NCBI GenBank assembly: GCA_019358985.1
Contig: JAHHIJ010000004.1
Coordinates: 186,001 to 250,000 of the forward strand
DNA length: 64,000 nt
From: Tolypothrix brevis GSE-NOS-MK-07-07A
GTDB lineage: Bacteria > Cyanobacteriota > Cyanobacteriia > Cyanobacteriales > Nostocaceae
Direction of reading: 5' to 3'
Shown here: piece after piece, positions 17,026 through 26,550 of the stretch
Layout of the letters: the number at the start of each line of letters is the position of its first letter
How positions within the stretch are numbered: the stretch's first letter is position 1
Position numbers and translations under genes: made by a program
Notes under the pieces: model-generated
Seen by the model: only the letters and a program-made list of their open reading frames with translations
Databases searched by the model: none
Told to the model about the DNA's origin: nothing

Positions 17026-17793
17026 GTTGTTTGTTTATCACGCAGTTTCATAAAGTTTTAGCTGCTTTGTTGAAGTTAATTCAAGTGTTATTTAAACACT
17101 TTTCTGGTTGTTTAATGTTTTCTTTCCAAGTGTCATGATTTGTCGATTTAACGCTATTCTATATGTTTGAAAAATTTCGTAAAATCTGAACATTTTGTTA
17201 ATTCGACTTTGTTAAATACGAATCAAAAAAGCTTACTCTTCCCTAACAGATATATCTAATAAATTCAAGTCATAAATAATCATGCATTCGCGATATATGA
17301 AGTCCGGAGTTGCCAAGAGTTAAGGTCAGTAGGTACATATAAAGCAATACGCTTGGTGTTAAGGATTTATAGCTAGAGAAATATTAATCGTTAAATAATT
17401 TAGAAAAAAATCAATATTACTAGGATCTGCATCTACACTAATGGTTGCAGGCTATAGAAATCCGGTTTGATTTTTGAAAAAATACGTAGAGGAGGCAAAT
17501 TAGGGTTGGATTTTCTTCTCCTAATATTGCCGTTGTGTTAGCGCTTCTCCTAAGGCACCAAACCCTTCATAATGCTGCGTTAGGATGAAATCCGTAAAGC
17601 ATTCTACAATACCTAATTTTGTTCAAAAATCAAATATGATTCCTATAGAATACATATCATTTATCAATATTGAATAATAATTCTGAGTCTTGTTAAAAAC
17701 TGGGTTTATTTGCCTAAGGATTTTGAAAAATTATTATTAGTTGTTGATTGACGGTTAACAGTTATCTACGCTCTCACCATACCTCATACATTT
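17026..17793. other. Long gene-free region before hemN
   Basis: 768 bp, A+T-rich, without a convincing reading frame or RNA gene. It should contain the promoter of propeller copy 2 (left part) and of hemN (right part). The right part has TTAGTTGTTGATTGACGG (about 17738), a relic of the heptamer repeats. GTTAGCGCTTCTCCTAAGG at about 17537 resembles a dispersed repeat. No clear -10/-35 or operator could be assigned. Confidence 0.5.
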
Positions 17794-19176
17794 ATGGTTT
17801 TTATACTTCCTGGTGTTAAATTCGATTCTAATCTGATTCAAAAGTACGATACTGCTACACCTAGATATACCAGTTATCCACCTGCAACGGAGTTAACAGA
17901 AGCATTTAGTGAAAGTGATTTTAAAGAAGCGATCGCTAACTCAAATCAAAGGAAATCTCCGCTTTCTTTGTATTTCCATATACCCTTTTGTCAAGCTCCC
18001 TGTTACTTCTGTGGCTGTAATACGGTAATTTCCAACAATAAGAATATTGCTAAACCTTATTTAGAGTCTTTAGTTCAAGATATTATAAATACAGCAGCCC
18101 TAATTGATGATGATAGAAAAGTGCTGCAAATTCACTGGGGTGGTGGTACTCCTAACTATTTGAATTCCGAACAAATAGAATTTTTATGGAAAAATATTAG
18201 GCAAAATTTCACCATTGATTCACAAGCGGAAATCTCAATTGAGATAAATCCCCGCTATGTTGATAAAAATTACATTTTCTTTCTCAGAGAAATTGGATTT
18301 AACCGAATTAGTTTTGGTATCCAAGATTTTAATCGGCAAGTTCAAGTTGCTGTAAATCGCGTTCAACCTGAAGAAATGCTCTTTGATGTGATGAGTTGGA
18401 TTAAAGAAGCTAACTTCAAAAGTGTGAATGTAGACTTAATTTATGGTTTACCTTATCAAACTCGCGAAACTTTCAAAGAAACTATTCAAAAGACGATCGC
18501 ATTAGATCCCAATCGAATTGTAGTCTTTAATTTTGCTTATGTGCCGTGGGCAAAGCCTGTACAAAAAAATATTCCTGAAGATAAGCTTCCTCTACCAGAA
18601 GAAAAGCTAGAAATTCTCAAGATGACGATTGAGGAATTGACAGCAAACAAGTATTTATTTATTGGGATGGATCATTTTGCTAAAGCTGATGATGAATTAG
18701 CGATCGCTCAACAAAATCGCACCCTAAAACGCAATTTTCAAGGCTACACTACCCTAGCAGAAACAGAACTATTTGGTTTTGGTTCTACATCCATCAGTAT
18801 GCTAGAAGACGCTTACGCTCAAAATCACAAGCAATTACAAGATTATTATAGAGGAATTGAGTCGGGCGTTTTACCAATTAGTAAAGGTATCAAACTCAGC
18901 GAAGATGACATTATTAGACGCGATGTCATCATGTCTATTATGTGTCACCACGAACTGCATAAACCAGACATTGAAAAGAAGTATAATATCAACTTTGATG
19001 AATATTTTAGCTTAGAAATAAAGGCGTTACAGCCATTAGAAGCAGATGGATTAGTCGAGTTATCAACGAAATATATTCGGATCACAGAAATCGGCAAACT
19101 ACTTTTAAGAAATGTTGCCGTTATCTTTGATGCTCATACCAGAAATCAACAGAGAAAATTCTCTCGTGCCATTTGA
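17794..19176 (+). CDS. hemN: Oxygen-independent coproporphyrinogen III oxidase
   Basis: A radical-SAM enzyme that decarboxylates coproporphyrinogen III to protoporphyrinogen IX without oxygen in haem and chlorophyll synthesis. The 460-residue length fits HemN. The cluster motif HIPFC-QAP-CYF-C (Cys66, Cys70, Cys73, with the HemN-typical Cys75) binds the 4Fe-4S cluster, and WGGGTPN binds SAM. The N-terminal YDTATPRYTSYPPATEL and C-terminal HemN domain with DHFAKADDELA are present, separating it from HemW. In cyanobacteria such genes are commonly used under low oxygen; I see no identifiable regulator site in the long upstream region. Confidence 0.93.
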   Translation: MVFILPGVKFDSNLIQKYDTATPRYTSYPPATELTEAFSESDFKEAIANSNQRKSPLSLYFHIPFCQAPCYFCGCNTVISNNKNIAKPYLESLVQDIINTAALIDDDRKVLQIHWGGGTPNYLNSEQIEFLWKNIRQNFTIDSQAEISIEINPRYVDKNYIFFLREIGFNRISFGIQDFNRQVQVAVNRVQPEEMLFDVMSWIKEANFKSVNVDLIYGLPYQTRETFKETIQKTIALDPNRIVVFNFAYVPWAKPVQKNIPEDKLPLPEEKLEILKMTIEELTANKYLFIGMDHFAKADDELAIAQQNRTLKRNFQGYTTLAETELFGFGSTSISMLEDAYAQNHKQLQDYYRGIESGVLPISKGIKLSEDDIIRRDVIMSIMCHHELHKPDIEKKYNINFDEYFSLEIKALQPLEADGLVELSTKYIRITEIGKLLLRNVAVIFDAHTRNQQRKFSRAI

Positions 19177-19196
19177 GTATCATCTCATTTTATTTA

Positions 19197-19253
19197 GTAG
19201 TGAGCGGTTTACCGCTCAATTGTAGAGGTTTAAACGGCTAAAGCCGTTACTAC
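19197..19253. repeat. 57-bp double-hairpin repeat (GTAGT...ACTAC)
   Basis: GTAGT, GAGCGGTTTACCGCTC, a spacer, AACGGCTAAAGCCGTT and ACTAC. Same design as the 47-bp repeats at 4432 and 30515. It lies 20 bp after the hemN stop and could serve as a terminator for both convergent genes. Confidence 0.8.
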
Positions 19254-19269
19254 TAAGAAGCGCGTTTAT

Positions 19270-19764
19270 TTACACTTTAGTACTGCTGGGATAGTGCATA
19301 AACACTACAGGAACTCTCAGCAGCTTTTTACCTAATTGCGATAATCCAAACTTGCCCTTAAGCGATCGCGGTAAATCCTCAAAGATAACTACTACAAAAC
19401 CAAACTTAGTATAAAATTGCGCCAACCGCTGACCCAAACATTCTAAATATAGCGGTTGACTTGCTTCTGCAATCAAATGCTGCGTAAGTAAGGTTCCTAA
19501 ACCGCGATTTCTCCAAGCTGGTGTAACTACCAAACTACCAAGTTCTTGTGTATCATCAAAGTTTCTTAGCTGTCCGCAAGCTACTATTTTCCCCTCGCAT
19601 TCAATTACCGAAAATTGCGAAAAGCGTATTTGCGTCGGGTCAAGTTTTGCCGAAAACACCAACCATCTAATTGACCAAATATCCTCAGATTTCGCTTGAC
19701 GTAGGATACATCCATTTGGTGATGACACGCTTTTTTTCATAGAACGTCGCTGATTAAAAGTCAT
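19270..19764 (-). CDS. GNAT-family N-acetyltransferase
   Basis: The 164-residue protein has the GNAT acetyl-CoA-binding pattern: strand 4 as LGSLVVTPAW, then RNRGLGTLLTQHLI (the R/Q-x-x-G-x-G/A loop) and LYLECLGQRLAQFYTKFGF (strand 5 and the following Tyr). It transfers an acetyl group from acetyl-CoA to an unknown amine. The ATG at 19764 was chosen; MKKSVSS eight codons later is an alternative, and neither has a strong ribosome-binding site. It follows two small minus-strand genes. Confidence 0.8.
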   Translation of the reverse strand: MTFNQRRSMKKSVSSPNGCILRQAKSEDIWSIRWLVFSAKLDPTQIRFSQFSVIECEGKIVACGQLRNFDDTQELGSLVVTPAWRNRGLGTLLTQHLIAEASQPLYLECLGQRLAQFYTKFGFVVVIFEDLPRSLKGKFGLSQLGKKLLRVPVVFMHYPSSTKV

Positions 19765-19793
19765 CTGAAATATGTTGACGACGTTGAGCAGAA

Positions 19794-20024
19794 TTATTGA
19801 GTGGGACTATGCAGTTTATTTGCCCACAAAACCAGAGAAATGCAGAGTGTTCCAAAAATCATCATCACAGTAGTGATTATCAAAACCATTCTACGATTGG
19901 GGCGATAATTACCATGTTCAATCTGCCAAAAAACTTGGTTATAATGCCAAGCTGCCAAACCTATAAAGTGGAGCTTAATTTTATATGCAATAATTAGCAT
20001 CCTAGAATCATAAGTTTTTTTCAC
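19794..20024 (-). CDS. Small single-span membrane protein, unknown
   Basis: A 76-residue frame starting at a GTG (20024) that overlaps the end of the preceding gene by 17 bp; a shorter version from ATG at 20000 (68 residues) is possible. It has one strong membrane span near the C-terminus (VLIITTVMMIFGTLCISLVLW) after a basic stretch RPNRR, so it is probably a tail-anchored protein. I recognise no family. The overlap suggests translational coupling to the upstream gene. Confidence 0.45.
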   Translation of the reverse strand: MKKTYDSRMLIIAYKIKLHFIGLAAWHYNQVFWQIEHGNYRPNRRMVLIITTVMMIFGTLCISLVLWANKLHSPTQ

Positions 20025-20382
20025 TGGATTTAGAATTGTTTGGCGAATAATCAGAGCAATTCTTTGCAGCTTCAGTCATCACCATCGAAGGTTGGACGGC
20101 ACACTTGAGATAATTGTTGCTGCAAAAAAATTCACAGTTTTGACAGGGAAGTTTATTTAAATTGTTGACCGTAAAAACGATTTTATTATCTACAACCCTC
20201 CGCAATTTGGATAGCATGAGAAAAAAAACTATCCCACCCACAATAAAGCCAAGAGAACCACCCACATACATCGCTATTTGCGGAAGAGGTATCCCATGAA
20301 TATTTCCCTGTTCACTGTGGCTTTTCTGATTTGAATTACTATCTACTGCTAAATGGGGTTGGGAGTTATGATCAAAATACAT
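20008..20382 (-). CDS. Conserved cyanobacterial membrane protein with Cys cluster
   Basis: The 124-residue protein has a hydrophilic N-terminus, one membrane span (about residues 37-58, MYVGGSLGFIVGGIVFFLML) and a cytoplasmic part with LPCQNCEFFCSNNYLKCAVQPSMV and AAKNCSDY. The five cysteines in this motif (C-x2-C-x4-C-x6-C and a later C) look like a metal-binding site, and I recall the same motif from unnamed cyanobacterial proteins. Function unknown. It overlaps the next small gene by 17 bp. Confidence 0.6.
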   Translation of the reverse strand: MYFDHNSQPHLAVDSNSNQKSHSEQGNIHGIPLPQIAMYVGGSLGFIVGGIVFFLMLSKLRRVVDNKIVFTVNNLNKLPCQNCEFFCSNNYLKCAVQPSMVMTEAAKNCSDYSPNNSKSSEKNL

Positions 20383-20666
20383 ATTATTTACCTGTGGTGC
20401 TACGTAGTGTCGAATATGTTCTTGGCAAGCGCTTTTAGGATCACCAGCAACTGCGTTTATATATAAGCCTGGGTAGATGAGTCAAAATTGACTAACCACA
20501 AGGACTTAATTACAGGTGTAGCAAAATAACAATTAAGGTATCTCTGTCGAGAGTTTTACTTGTAAGTTATTGTTATACACCGAAAGAAAGAACTTACTGA
20601 ATTAATTAAGAAAGAAGGTTGTTTTTGTGGTAATATTAAGGTTCATGAAAACAAGTTGAATAGTTA

Positions 20667-21341
20667 TTAATCGGTTAACGGCTGATGTTGTTGTTGGAGA
20701 TACACAAGAGCTTCAGAGGATTCCACTTGAGGAAAATCGATATAGAAATTACTAACACTTAAGAATGGTTCCGGTGTTTCCAAGATAATAAGCCGATCGC
20801 ACCACTGACTCAACCAAGGTAGCAACTTTAAAGGTGCTAAAGGACTACATAACCAAACTTCCGCACACCCAAGGGCTTTTGCGGCGATCGCTGCTACAGC
20901 CATTGTCATGCCCGTGGCGATGCCATCATCAATTAAAATAACCGTAGCATTTTCTGTATTTACTTGCGGGCAACCAGGAATTAATTGTCCCTCAAGTATT
21001 TTAGCTTTATCGATCGCTACATTCAAAGCCAACTCACGCGATCGCAAATAATTTTTACTCCGAAATAACTTTTGCTCGCTCCAAAGAACATTAAGAGAAG
21101 CTGTCACCGCACCAATTGCCAACTCCGGATTTTGTGGATGGCTAATCTTTTTTGCCACCATAATCGTCAACGGACAACCCAAAAGACGCGCTACAGGTGC
21201 TGCCACTGGTAGTCCCCCTCTGGGCAAGGCATAAACTATTGGTCGTTTTGTGCCAGCACTTTGCTTGATTGCAGAATCAATTTTTTGTGCCAGCTTCTCA
21301 CCAGCATCAGTGCGATCGATAAAAAGTGGGGTATATGACAT
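20667..21341 (-). CDS. Phosphoribosyltransferase-family protein
   Basis: The 224-residue protein has the PRPP-binding motif VILIDDGIATGMTM (two acidic residues then the T-G-x-T loop) and an N-terminal RTDAGEKLAQKI segment typical of the small phosphoribosyltransferase-like proteins often encoded near erythromycin-esterase-type genes. The base substrate is unknown. I chose the ATG at 21341 because GGGGA lies four bases upstream and the family usually begins here; an ATG 13 codons further upstream (21380) lacks such a site. Flanked by a 325-bp gap on the 3' side that holds no recognised gene. Confidence 0.78.
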   Translation of the reverse strand: MSYTPLFIDRTDAGEKLAQKIDSAIKQSAGTKRPIVYALPRGGLPVAAPVARLLGCPLTIMVAKKISHPQNPELAIGAVTASLNVLWSEQKLFRSKNYLRSRELALNVAIDKAKILEGQLIPGCPQVNTENATVILIDDGIATGMTMAVAAIAAKALGCAEVWLCSPLAPLKLLPWLSQWCDRLIILETPEPFLSVSNFYIDFPQVESSEALVYLQQQHQPLTD

Positions 21342-21522
21342 AATTTCCCCAACACATTGAGACGGCATTGTTTTTATCATGAAGGATTTTCAGGCAATTT
21401 CATTGATACAATAGAATATCTACAGATATAAGTATTTAGCTTGGATTCAAGGCGTAACATTTATTTCTTCGTTAATGAACATTAATTATTAGACTGACAT
21501 CGATGTCAGCATCTTCATTTTC

Positions 21523-22197
21523 ATGAGCAGCGAAAATCAACTTAGCCTTTTCGATAACTCGAACTTTCAACAAAAAGATTTAATTCCTACGGATGCTAAA
21601 ATTCCCATTCCTAGCGGTACTTATCCCAGCATGACCGAATTGGCAGAGCATTGCAATAAGTGCCATCGTTGTGGATTAGCAGAAAATCGCACTCACGCGG
21701 TCGTCGGACGCGGCAACCTCAAAGCACTCATTATGATTATCGGAGAAGCACCAGGTCAAAATGAAGACGAAACTGGATTGCCATTTGTCGGCAGATCCGG
21801 ACAGTTGTTAGAGAAAATTTTGGCATCAGTCGAACTGGATACGGAAAAAGATGTATATATATCCAATATAAATAAATGCCGACCGCCAAACAACCGGGCG
21901 CCTTCAAGTAAAGAAATGGCAGCTTGCAAACCCTATTTATTTGAACAACTTCGCATAGTTGACCCGAAAATCATTTTATTGACAGGTGCAACAGCCGTCA
22001 AAGGTTTAATTGGTGATCAAGGAGCAATGGGTACAATTCGTGGAAAATGGATTGACTGGGAAGGACGTTTATGTATGCCGATTTTCCACCCATCTTACTT
22101 GCTGCGTAACCCTTCGGCGGAAGTAGGCAAGCCAAAATGGTTAATGTGGCAAGATATTCAAGCAGTGCGTGCCAAATTCGATGAAATTCGACATTAA
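21523..22197 (+). CDS. Family 4 (Fe-S) uracil-DNA glycosylase
   Basis: Removes uracil from DNA in base excision repair. The 224-residue protein has the family 4 landmarks: cluster ligands in CNKCHRCGLAENR, later NKCRPPNNR and the Cys in EMAACKPYL, active-site motif GEAPGQNEDETGLPFVG (motif A), and HPSYLLRNPS (motif B). The N-terminal ~35 residues are not conserved. It is encoded next to, but divergent from, the phosphoribosyltransferase gene, sharing a 181-bp promoter region. Confidence 0.9.
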   Translation: MSSENQLSLFDNSNFQQKDLIPTDAKIPIPSGTYPSMTELAEHCNKCHRCGLAENRTHAVVGRGNLKALIMIIGEAPGQNEDETGLPFVGRSGQLLEKILASVELDTEKDVYISNINKCRPPNNRAPSSKEMAACKPYLFEQLRIVDPKIILLTGATAVKGLIGDQGAMGTIRGKWIDWEGRLCMPIFHPSYLLRNPSAEVGKPKWLMWQDIQAVRAKFDEIRH

Positions 22198-22212
22198 TGA
22201 GCGCTCTTGTTC

Positions 22213-22234
22213 GTAGTGAGCGATTTATCGCTCA
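22213..22234. repeat. Single-hairpin GTAGTGAGCG repeat
   Basis: GTAGT followed by GAGCGATTTATCGCTC: half of the double-hairpin repeat found at 4432, 19197 and 30515. It lies exactly between two convergent genes, so it may terminate both. Confidence 0.7.
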
Positions 22235-22235
22235 T

Positions 22236-22904
22236 TTACCAGCGAAATGAAATTGGTAATGTCGAGTCAAAAAGTTGGATTTGACCTTCTTGAGCTTGAT
22301 TAAACTCGATTTCTAGATGATAGCGATCGCCTCGCTTCAATTCCACCAATCCTAACTCAGCTAATTTTCTCAATTCGGCAGAGAAATTTTTCTCTCCAAC
22401 TAAGGTAACTCGCAACTTTGTAATCTCATCAAATCCAGGTTTATTAACTAATAATCCGCGTTTTAACGGCGAAGCTGAAGGTATTCGGCTGACTGGTGAT
22501 ATAAAAATCAGCGGTTCTGATAAATTTTCACTATTAGCAGCGATGGGAATTGAGGCTCCTGCTGGCAGATAAGGTGCGTAATAATTCCAAGTAGCAAATG
22601 GCAATTCTAGAGAATCGGGTACATCTGAGCGAAGCGAAATACCAAATGGACAAGCTTCAGTTTCTCGCCAACAACAACGTTCCCACAAACCCAAAGGACG
22701 AACCACACTTGAGAGGATCTCGTTGATATCACTCAGCCAAAGTAATTCTAAATAAGCATTATGAAATAAAAAGCAAACGTTTGCAGTGCCTTGACCTTGA
22801 TGAGTGCGGCGATTACCTTCTTGAAATCCGAAGCCTTTGAGAAATTCAGCCTCAGGTGCTTTTGGTTCAACACAAACGAAAATATGATCTAGTTCAAGTC
22901 CCAT
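22236..22904 (-). CDS. VOC-superfamily (glyoxalase-like) protein
   Basis: A 222-residue protein that begins LELDHIFVCV and continues with ANVCFLFHNAYLELLWL, the beta-alpha-beta pattern and potential metal ligands (His, Glu) of the vicinal-oxygen-chelate fold. The middle contains GISLRS, expected for the second module. Members include glyoxalases, dioxygenases and resistance proteins; the substrate cannot be inferred. The start ATG at 22904 is preceded by a weak purine stretch. No operon partner. Confidence 0.65.
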   Translation of the reverse strand: MGLELDHIFVCVEPKAPEAEFLKGFGFQEGNRRTHQGQGTANVCFLFHNAYLELLWLSDINEILSSVVRPLGLWERCCWRETEACPFGISLRSDVPDSLELPFATWNYYAPYLPAGASIPIAANSENLSEPLIFISPVSRIPSASPLKRGLLVNKPGFDEITKLRVTLVGEKNFSAELRKLAELGLVELKRGDRYHLEIEFNQAQEGQIQLFDSTLPISFRW

Positions 22905-22938
22905 AATTTATCTTTTGTCAAGCTCTGGATTGTCGTCT

Positions 22939-23598
22939 CTAATTCGTCGAACTGATACGTATACTTCCCGCTCGACAATCTCGCAACCAAGCATTGATTC
23001 CTTGAGCAACAGTACCATTACTACTATCGCGTGGGGGGGTTGGCGGATTTTTGGTAACTGGATACGAACCAATTTGCGAAAACATCGTTACCATCCGCCA
23101 ACCACTTTTGTTTTGGGTTAAAAATAGCCAGTGGAATTCTTGCAATTGCAGCGATCGCCTACCTGTGTATTGTCGCTCTAAAGTAGTAAAAAACACTTGC
23201 TCAACTTTTTCGTCAGAGCTTTTTGACGCATCTGTAGTATTGATCCCAGGGTTTAGAGGCAAGGGAGTAAAATCAGGTTTTCCTGCCACAGACATATAAC
23301 TGTAAACGTCAGTTTTTCTTTGCAAACGGCGAGCGCGTTGACTGGCACGATTAGCGTAGCTAGGTAAATCACGCAATAATGGCGTAATTAAATTTTCTAT
23401 ATTTTGCTCTGAACAAAAAGATTTTTCCTTGTCTGTGTCCCTTAAGAGTGTAGGTTGAGAAGGACTCGGAGAGACCTTTCTCGTTTCCTGGCTCTGTCGG
23501 GGAATGCCTACTGTAGGCTGCTGCCTCATATATAATGTTTCTGAGACGGGGAACGAGGAAAGAAAATGTAACGATAAAGACAGGGAGACAAAAAACAT
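22939..23598 (-). CDS. Conserved hypothetical exported protein
   Basis: The 219-residue product starts with a hydrophobic stretch (FFVSLSLSLHFLSSF) that may be a signal peptide, followed by a disordered region and a C-terminal part (about 95-219) with ASQRARRLQRKTDVYSY, VFFTTLERQYTGRR, HWLFLTQNKSGWRMV and AWLRDCRAGSIR. Similar sequences occur as unnamed proteins of filamentous cyanobacteria, to my knowledge without a function. The ATG at 23598 is the only start after the in-frame stop upstream. Confidence 0.6.
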   Translation of the reverse strand: MFFVSLSLSLHFLSSFPVSETLYMRQQPTVGIPRQSQETRKVSPSPSQPTLLRDTDKEKSFCSEQNIENLITPLLRDLPSYANRASQRARRLQRKTDVYSYMSVAGKPDFTPLPLNPGINTTDASKSSDEKVEQVFFTTLERQYTGRRSLQLQEFHWLFLTQNKSGWRMVTMFSQIGSYPVTKNPPTPPRDSSNGTVAQGINAWLRDCRAGSIRISSTN

Positions 23599-23656
23599 AA
23601 TGAATGCGATCGCACTGTATGAGTTTAGCTTTCAACAAGTTCAAAAGTACTAATTT

Positions 23657-24298
23657 TTAAGTTAAATTCCAGTTTCTCACCAAATCGCGAAAAGCCTTCA
23701 TCGTTTTATTTCTCCCTTCAATTTTACACTTTTGCAGATATTCGGGAATCACTTCCTGAAGAGGTAAATTGGGAAAAATTCCGCTCGATGACTCAATATA
23801 TTTACCATTTTGTAAAATATTAATTTTCAACTTACCTTTTTCAAAGCACCATAATTCTGGTACTCCCAACGCTTCATATATATTCGGGTGAGTGCGAGAC
23901 GTAACATCTATCTCTAACGCTAAATCTGGGGGAGGATCGATTGTTAAATCAAGTCTACTTTTACCACGAATGGCGGCTTCATTTTGAATATAAAAACAGT
24001 TATCTGGTTCAATCCCTTGGCTCATTAATTTATTTTTGAAAGTGGTTGAGCCTAAAGGTAAAAATTCAATATCTAATTCTTCCAGAAGTACTTCTACAAA
24101 GTTAGTCAGAAAGACTTTATTAATCTCATGTTCGGGTAGTGGTGACATAATTTCGAGAACTCCTTTGTCATAAGCAATCCTTGACGCACGTTTTTCACCT
24201 AACTCTTCTAAAATGCCTTCAAATTGTTGCCAACTGACATCTTTCAGTAGTATACGTTGTCCCGGTTGGACATCTAATTGCTGAAATTTGATTAACAT
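23657..24298 (-). CDS. Uma2-family (DUF820) putative endonuclease
   Basis: The 213-residue protein shows the restriction-endonuclease-like Uma2 pattern: LEIMSPLPEHE, EPDNCFYIQNE, the acidic catalytic segment PPDLALEIDVTS and the following YEALGVPELWCF. Uma2 proteins are extremely common in cyanobacteria and are thought to be PD-(D/E)XK-type nucleases of unknown role. This is one of three in the window (others at 32250 and 56192), which differ in sequence. An M1-type repeat lies immediately upstream of its start. Confidence 0.85.
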   Translation of the reverse strand: MLIKFQQLDVQPGQRILLKDVSWQQFEGILEELGEKRASRIAYDKGVLEIMSPLPEHEINKVFLTNFVEVLLEELDIEFLPLGSTTFKNKLMSQGIEPDNCFYIQNEAAIRGKSRLDLTIDPPPDLALEIDVTSRTHPNIYEALGVPELWCFEKGKLKINILQNGKYIESSSGIFPNLPLQEVIPEYLQKCKIEGRNKTMKAFRDLVRNWNLT

Positions 24299-24316
24299 TT
24301 GTAATTCCTTTTTTTT

Positions 24317-24404
24317 GTCTAATAAAAAAGATGTAGAGACGTAGCATTGCTACGTCTCTTGGCATCGGGTAACGCATAATTAATTTTTACACCTATGTCT
24401 AATA
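24317..24404. mobile_element. M1-family miniature element
   Basis: TGTCTAATAAAAAAGATGTA, then AGAGACGTAGCATTGCTACG (24335 on), then GGGTAACGCATAATTAAT and ACACCTATGTCTAATAA. The arms align with the copies at 7359, 41776 and 62721. It lies upstream of the Uma2 start and downstream of pyrF. Confidence 0.6.
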
Positions 24405-24441
24405 ATTAGCGGTATGAGCCGCTAGTTACAATTAAATTCGA

Positions 24442-25179
24442 CTACCCAGATACATTTATTAACTCCTCACAAATCCTCTGCCAAGCTAATTGTGGATCGG
24501 CAGCGGCGGTGATTGGACGCCCAATTACGAGATAATCGGCTCCAGAAGCGATCGCTTGTGCTGGTGTGAGCGATCGCTTTTGATCTCCTTTATCTGCCCA
24601 AGTTGGTCTAACTCCCGGACAAACTAACAAAAAATTATCCTTGCAAGTTTGCCGTAATTGTGCAACTTCTTGCGGCGAACAAACTGCCCCATCTAAACCA
24701 GTTTCTTGAGCCATCAGCGCCATTGCAAGGGCGTATTCTGGCAATTCTAGAGGAATTTTCAAATCAAACGCCAATTGCCGAGAAGAAATACTTGTCAACA
24801 AAGTGATCGCAATTAACTTTGGCGGCTTTATATTGACTTTTGCGGCTTCTTCTTGTGTGGCTTCGGAAGCGGCTTTCAGCGCGTCTGTTCCACATGTAGC
24901 ATGAATTGTCAGCAAATCCACACCATAACGAGCGGCACTGCGACAAGCACCGGCGATTGTATTGGGGATATCGTGAAACTTCAAATCGAGGAAAATGCGC
25001 TTTTGGCGGGATTTTAGCAAATCGAGAATTTTCGGTCCAGTGCTGGTGAACAACTCCAAACCAACCTTGAAGAAAGTAACTTGCTCAAGTTTGTCCACCA
25101 AAGCGATCGCACTATCTTCATCTGGCACATCTAAGGGAACTATAATCCGCTCTGAAGTGTTCATCTGTGTTTTCACCAT
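24442..25179 (-). CDS. pyrF: Orotidine 5'-phosphate decarboxylase
   Basis: Catalyses the last step of UMP synthesis. The 245-residue length fits the bacterial enzyme. The active-site motif [13 protein letters not shown] (Asp-x-Lys-x-x-Asp) is complete, and the phosphate-binding VCPGVRP and [10 protein letters not shown] segments are present. The gene follows tyrS with a gap of only three bases between the tyrS stop side and its own start on the same strand (25179 against 25183), so the pair is probably one operon. Confidence 0.95.
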   Translation of the reverse strand: MVKTQMNTSERIIVPLDVPDEDSAIALVDKLEQVTFFKVGLELFTSTGPKILDLLKSRQKRIFLDLKFHDIPNTIAGACRSAARYGVDLLTIHATCGTDALKAASEATQEEAAKVNIKPPKLIAITLLTSISSRQLAFDLKIPLELPEYALAMALMAQETGLDGAVCSPQEVAQLRQTCKDNFLLVCPGVRPTWADKGDQKRSLTPAQAIASGADYLVIGRPITAAADPQLAWQRICEELINVSG

Positions 25180-25182
25180 AAT

Positions 25183-26409
25183 TTACGGCACTAAGCGGAT
25201 AAACTTATTTTTGCCAACTTGCAAAACCTTACCTTCTAAATCAGCCAGGGAATCGAAAGTAGTATCAATATAGGTAATGCGATCGCCATTTAAACGCACC
25301 CCACCTTCTTGAATTTTTCGCCGTCCTTCTCCACCACTTTTGCACAAACCGCTAACATTGAGGATAGAAAATAACTTAGCGGGAAACTGAACCTGTGATA
25401 ACGAAAATTCTGGAACTGCACCACTTTGTCCACCTGTTTTTGCAGCTTCTTTTGCTTCATTAGCGGCTGTTTCGCCATGATATTGTTGAACAATATCCCA
25501 AGCGAGAAGTTGTTGGCGATCGCGTGGCTTTTCTGGTAGATTATCGGCATGTAAATTCGTCAACAGTTGAAAATAATCTTCCAGCAAATGGTCGGGAACC
25601 TGTTGCAGCTTCTGATACATCTGTGATGGATGTTCTGACAAACCGACATAATTACCTAAAGATTTGGACATTTTTTGTACACCGTCAAGACCATTTAAAA
25701 TAGGCAAAAGGACACAATATTGCGGTCTTTGCCCAAAATGACGTTGTAAATCTCGCCCAACAGCCAAGTTAAATTTCTGGTCAGTACCCCCTAATTCCAC
25801 ATCAGCTTGCACTGCCACAGAATCATAACCTTGCATTAATGGATAGAGGAACTCATGAAGGAAAATAGGATTCTCTTTCTTATAACGTTCAGCGAAGCCT
25901 TCTTTTGCTAGCATCTGCCCCACCGTCATCGTGGCAAGTAACTCTAAAATTTTCCCTAAGTCAAGTTTAGAAAGCCATTCGGAGTTATAACGTACCTCTA
26001 ATCTCCCCGGTGTGTCAAAATCTAAAATCGGACGCACTTGGTCAAGATAAGTTTGGGCGTTTTGCGCTACATCTACCTCTGTCAGTTGGCGTCGTACCTC
26101 AGATTTACCAGTCGGATCACCAATGCGAGCTGTAAAATCGCCAATAATCAGCACTGCTGTGTGACCGGCATCTTGAAAATTTCGCAGTTTCCGCACTGGT
26201 ATGCTATGACCTAAATGAATTTCTGCTCCTGTAGGATCAATTCCGAATTTTACCCTTAAAGGTCGGTCTGTGGTTGCCAAGAGCTTTTCTAAACTTTCAC
26301 TTTCACTGTCAGCATTACTCGGTTGTGGGAAAATTTCCGTTAAACCACGATGTAGCCAAGAAAAATTTTGCGCCATACTAGAAGACTGAATATTAGTTAT
26401 GCTTTGCAT
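25183..26409 (-). CDS. tyrS: Tyrosyl-tRNA synthetase
   Basis: Charges tRNA-Tyr. Class I landmarks are the HIGH-like HLGH (residues 65-68) and KMSKS in VQKMSKSLG, together with GIDPTG and the tyrosine-binding [12 protein letters not shown]-terminal S4 RNA-binding domain ([18 protein letters not shown]) is present. At 408 residues it belongs to the longer bacterial TyrRS (TyrZ-like) subgroup. Start ATG 26409 retained; MAQNFSW at residue 12 is a possible alternative, and neither has a strong ribosome-binding site. Operon with pyrF. Confidence 0.95.
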   Translation of the reverse strand: MQSITNIQSSSMAQNFSWLHRGLTEIFPQPSNADSESESLEKLLATTDRPLRVKFGIDPTGAEIHLGHSIPVRKLRNFQDAGHTAVLIIGDFTARIGDPTGKSEVRRQLTEVDVAQNAQTYLDQVRPILDFDTPGRLEVRYNSEWLSKLDLGKILELLATMTVGQMLAKEGFAERYKKENPIFLHEFLYPLMQGYDSVAVQADVELGGTDQKFNLAVGRDLQRHFGQRPQYCVLLPILNGLDGVQKMSKSLGNYVGLSEHPSQMYQKLQQVPDHLLEDYFQLLTNLHADNLPEKPRDRQQLLAWDIVQQYHGETAANEAKEAAKTGGQSGAVPEFSLSQVQFPAKLFSILNVSGLCKSGGEGRRKIQEGGVRLNGDRITYIDTTFDSLADLEGKVLQVGKNKFIRLVP

Positions 26410-26550
26410 TGCGAGAAGTTGAGTTAGTTATTTTTACTGGCAATTTGTCATCTAACTTCACTGCCAAACTACTATAATTGCAAAAAAATAACCGCCTTGC
26501 TTCGCCGAATAAATTACAGTTATATTTACAAGTGAGGAAGTGGAATCGCC

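Noticed and set aside
17026-17793. tRNA or small RNA gene in the longest gap
   Set aside because: No cloverleaf T-loop (GGTTC-A-A-x-C) or CCA-end pattern was found; the sequence is A+T-rich without strong hairpins.
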